From Kiritimatiellales bacterium (GTDB taxonomy: Bacteria > Verrucomicrobiota > Kiritimatiellia > Kiritimatiellales > Pontiellaceae), in the NCBI GenBank assembly GCA_015486775.1, contig WFRA01000085.1, positions 1 to 5,425 of the forward strand: DNA of 5,425 nt. The letters run 5' to 3'. This document shows positions 3,871-5,425 of the stretch, piece by piece. How positions within the stretch are numbered: position 1 is the stretch's first letter; each line of letters opens with the position of its first letter. The translations under genes were made by a program, and so were the position numbers. The notes under the pieces were generated by a model. It did no database searches, had not been told where the DNA came from, and saw only the letters and a program-made list of their open reading frames with translations.

Positions 3871-5425
3871 CTACAGCCAGGCCGGATTGGGGGCGGGGAA
3901 GGGCTTGGGCCGCGAGGGCGGAACCCGGGTGCATTCGTCGTCGAAATACCTCCCGACGGGAACCCGCCGCAGGTTTTCCAGATTCTCGAAGAACTTTTCG
4001 CTGGAGGCCTTGTGGGCGATGATCTCGCCCCGGGAATCGGTGACCACCACTAGGTAGCCCTCGTATTTGTCGCCCCGCCGCTGCCCGTTCTTGCTCGCGT
4101 AGTCCATGATCTCGACCGGCTTTCCGGAAAGCTCGAACTTGTTCCCGTTCTTCTTGCTCAGGACGAAGCTTTCCGTCCGGTGCTCCAGCAGGAGGTGGGT
4201 GGCGCCGCTAAACTCCTGGCCAATGGCAAAATATTCCGCCGCCAGCCCCTGGTCGTAGGGCTTGGTGGATATTTTCTTTATCGTGGTCTTGAAGGTGAAG
4301 TACGAGGTCCGGGGAATCTCCTGGCTGAGGGTGTACGGGAGAATCCGCTGCTTCGAGGATTTGGTAAAATTGATGTCCAGCCTGGGCGGCATTTCCAGCT
4401 GGACAAATTTCCGGTCCTCCGCGGAAAGCTGCTTCAGCGGAACCTTGAATGTCTTGCCCCGCCTGTTTTTCAGGGTGACCTTGCTTCCGATGCGGGCCAC
4501 CAGCTCGGCCTTGACGGTGCGGCCGTCCGCCAGCGTCCATTCCCTCATTTTTCCCGCGGAAACGGCCGCCTTTTCCGGCGCCGGGACACCGGGATTTTCC
4601 TCCCCGGCCGCCGCCTCGGTGGCCGCCACCTTGCGCGGCGGCGGGTTGAAGTCGCGGAATACGGGGCCGTTGGTGAGGCTGCACTCGCCCGCCGGAAGGT
4701 ATTTCCCGATTTCATCCAGCTGGTCGCGGGTAAGTTCCTCCGTCTTGAATGCCGGCAGGAGCGGCCCGTGCTGGCTGCTCGTCGGGTATTCCTCCCCGGC
4801 AACCTCCACCAGGAGGATGCAGGCGAGCTGCCCCCCGCGCCATTCGCCGTAGAGGACCTCCATGTCGACCGGCTCGCCCGCCTTGAGTTCGATCCAGTCG
4901 CCCACCGCCATCATCTGGGTGGCCAGCTGATATTTCAGGTGCTGCGAGTCCTTGCCCTTCCACATGTTGAAATAGCCGTCCCGGTTGTAGTGGAAGGGCC
5001 AGGCGGCGAGGAAGACTAGCTTGCCGCCCACCCGGACCATGCCGTAGGCGTCGCCGATGCCCCAGAAGCGGAATTTGATGTCCTCGGGATAGACCAGCTT
5101 CCCTTTGTACTTCACAAAGAAATAGTAGCTTTCCGTCTCGGGGGCGCCATACACGTCCGGCGCGCCCGGCGAGGGGATCGGCGGAACGACGAAGTGGGTG
5201 GTGTAGAGCTTTTGGGGGGCGCGGTAGTAGCGGGAGAGATCCGACTCCTTCCAGCCGTCGAGGATGAAGCGGTCGATCACCTCCCGGAACTGGTCGTCAT
5301 CCATCGGGATCTTGTTCCCCTTCCGGTCGCGCTTGAGGTCGTAGAAGGTTCCGACAAAGTCGTTCCCGATGCTCTGGCCGCTGCCGAACACGCTGACATC
5401 GCCCAGATCCGGCATTACGTCGAAC
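3871..5425 (-). CDS. Probable exported protein with PA14-like region, SHD1 domain and conserved C-terminal domain (5' partial)
   Basis: The frame is open to the right edge. The codons before ATG 5415 read FDV, so that ATG is probably internal, and 517 residues plus the stop (3871-3873) are visible. Counting from that M, residues 12-75 include GNDFVGTFYDLKRDRKGN and a YYRAPQKLYTTHF stretch. Residues about 96-205 (FRFWGIGDAYGMVRVGGK ... GEWRGGQLACILLVE) have the layout of a PA14-like beta domain, which binds carbohydrate in other proteins. A proline/alanine/glutamate-rich linker covers about 257-290. Residues 291-340 (REWTLADGRTVKAEL ... VPLKQLSAEDRKFV) match SHD1 (SLA1 homology domain 1). Residues 345-497 form a beta-rich domain I cannot name, ending in a proline-rich tail. 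Signal peptide and start lie outside, so export is inferred. No catalytic motif is seen. Placement upstream of rnr on the same strand, 386 bases away, does not suggest an operon. Confidence 0.82.
   Translation of the reverse strand, partial: FDVMPDLGDVSVFGSGQSIGNDFVGTFYDLKRDRKGNKIPMDDDQFREVIDRFILDGWKESDLSRYYRAPQKLYTTHFVVPPIPSPGAPDVYGAPETESYYFFVKYKGKLVYPEDIKFRFWGIGDAYGMVRVGGKLVFLAAWPFHYNRDGYFNMWKGKDSQHLKYQLATQMMAVGDWIELKAGEPVDMEVLYGEWRGGQLACILLVEVAGEEYPTSSQHGPLLPAFKTEELTRDQLDEIGKYLPAGECSLTNGPVFRDFNPPPRKVAATEAAAGEENPGVPAPEKAAVSAGKMREWTLADGRTVKAELVARIGSKVTLKNRRGKTFKVPLKQLSAEDRKFVQLEMPPRLDINFTKSSKQRILPYTLSQEIPRTSYFTFKTTIKKISTKPYDQGLAAEYFAIGQEFSGATHLLLEHRTESFVLSKKNGNKFELSGKPVEIMDYASKNGQRRGDKYEGYLVVVTDSRGEIIAHKASSEKFFENLENLRRVPVGRYFDDECTRVPPSRPKPFPAPNPAWL

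Noticed and set aside
3828..4022. 64-codon plus-strand open frame starting at 3828
   Set aside because: Most of it is antisense to the end of the SHD1-protein gene. It has no ribosome site and a low-information Arg/Ala/Pro-rich translation.
4180..5019. 279-codon plus-strand open frame
   Set aside because: Antisense to the SHD1-protein gene. High GC makes stop codons rare on the opposite strand, and the translation has no recognisable motif.

Overview
The window looks like chromosomal DNA from a PVC-group bacterium, most likely a Kiritimatiellota (Pontiella-like) or related verrucomicrobial lineage. This is inferred from protein style, not from a marker gene. The left-edge gene ends in an LPDWWE / DDDGDGFSNYEEW / DTDP module of the kind that closes large secreted proteins in these bacteria. 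The right-edge gene combines a PA14-like region with an SHD1 domain, a pairing I associate with PVC secreted proteins. The intergenic DNA is rich in short palindromes.

Layout from left to right. (1) 1-368, plus: C-terminal end of a secreted or surface protein, with a probable terminator just after it. (2) 369-641: no gene, but a dense set of inverted repeats at 481-594. (3) 642-829, minus: relic of the C-terminal end of a uroporphyrinogen-decarboxylase-family (URO-D/MtaA-like) gene, broken by an apparent one-base deletion near 798 and lacking its upstream part. (4) 839-1250, plus: a compact self-contained unit made of a textbook sigma-54 (-24/-12) promoter, a strong ribosome-binding site, a 106-residue cysteine-rich protein of unknown function and a rho-independent terminator. 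(5) 1256-3484, minus: complete rnr gene for ribonuclease R, convergent with the small gene. (6) 3485-3870: no gene, but two further inverted repeats and a hairpin in the rnr leader. (7) 3871-5425, minus: C-terminal 517 residues of a probable exported PA14-like/SHD1 protein whose start lies beyond the right edge.

The genes do not form an obvious pathway. rnr is a housekeeping RNA-decay gene standing alone. The two edge genes look like envelope or secreted proteins. The most distinctive element is the sigma-54-driven small cysteine-rich gene, which begins within about 10 bases of the point where the URO-D relic stops being recognisable. I see no defence system, CRISPR array, tRNA/rRNA or intact transposase.
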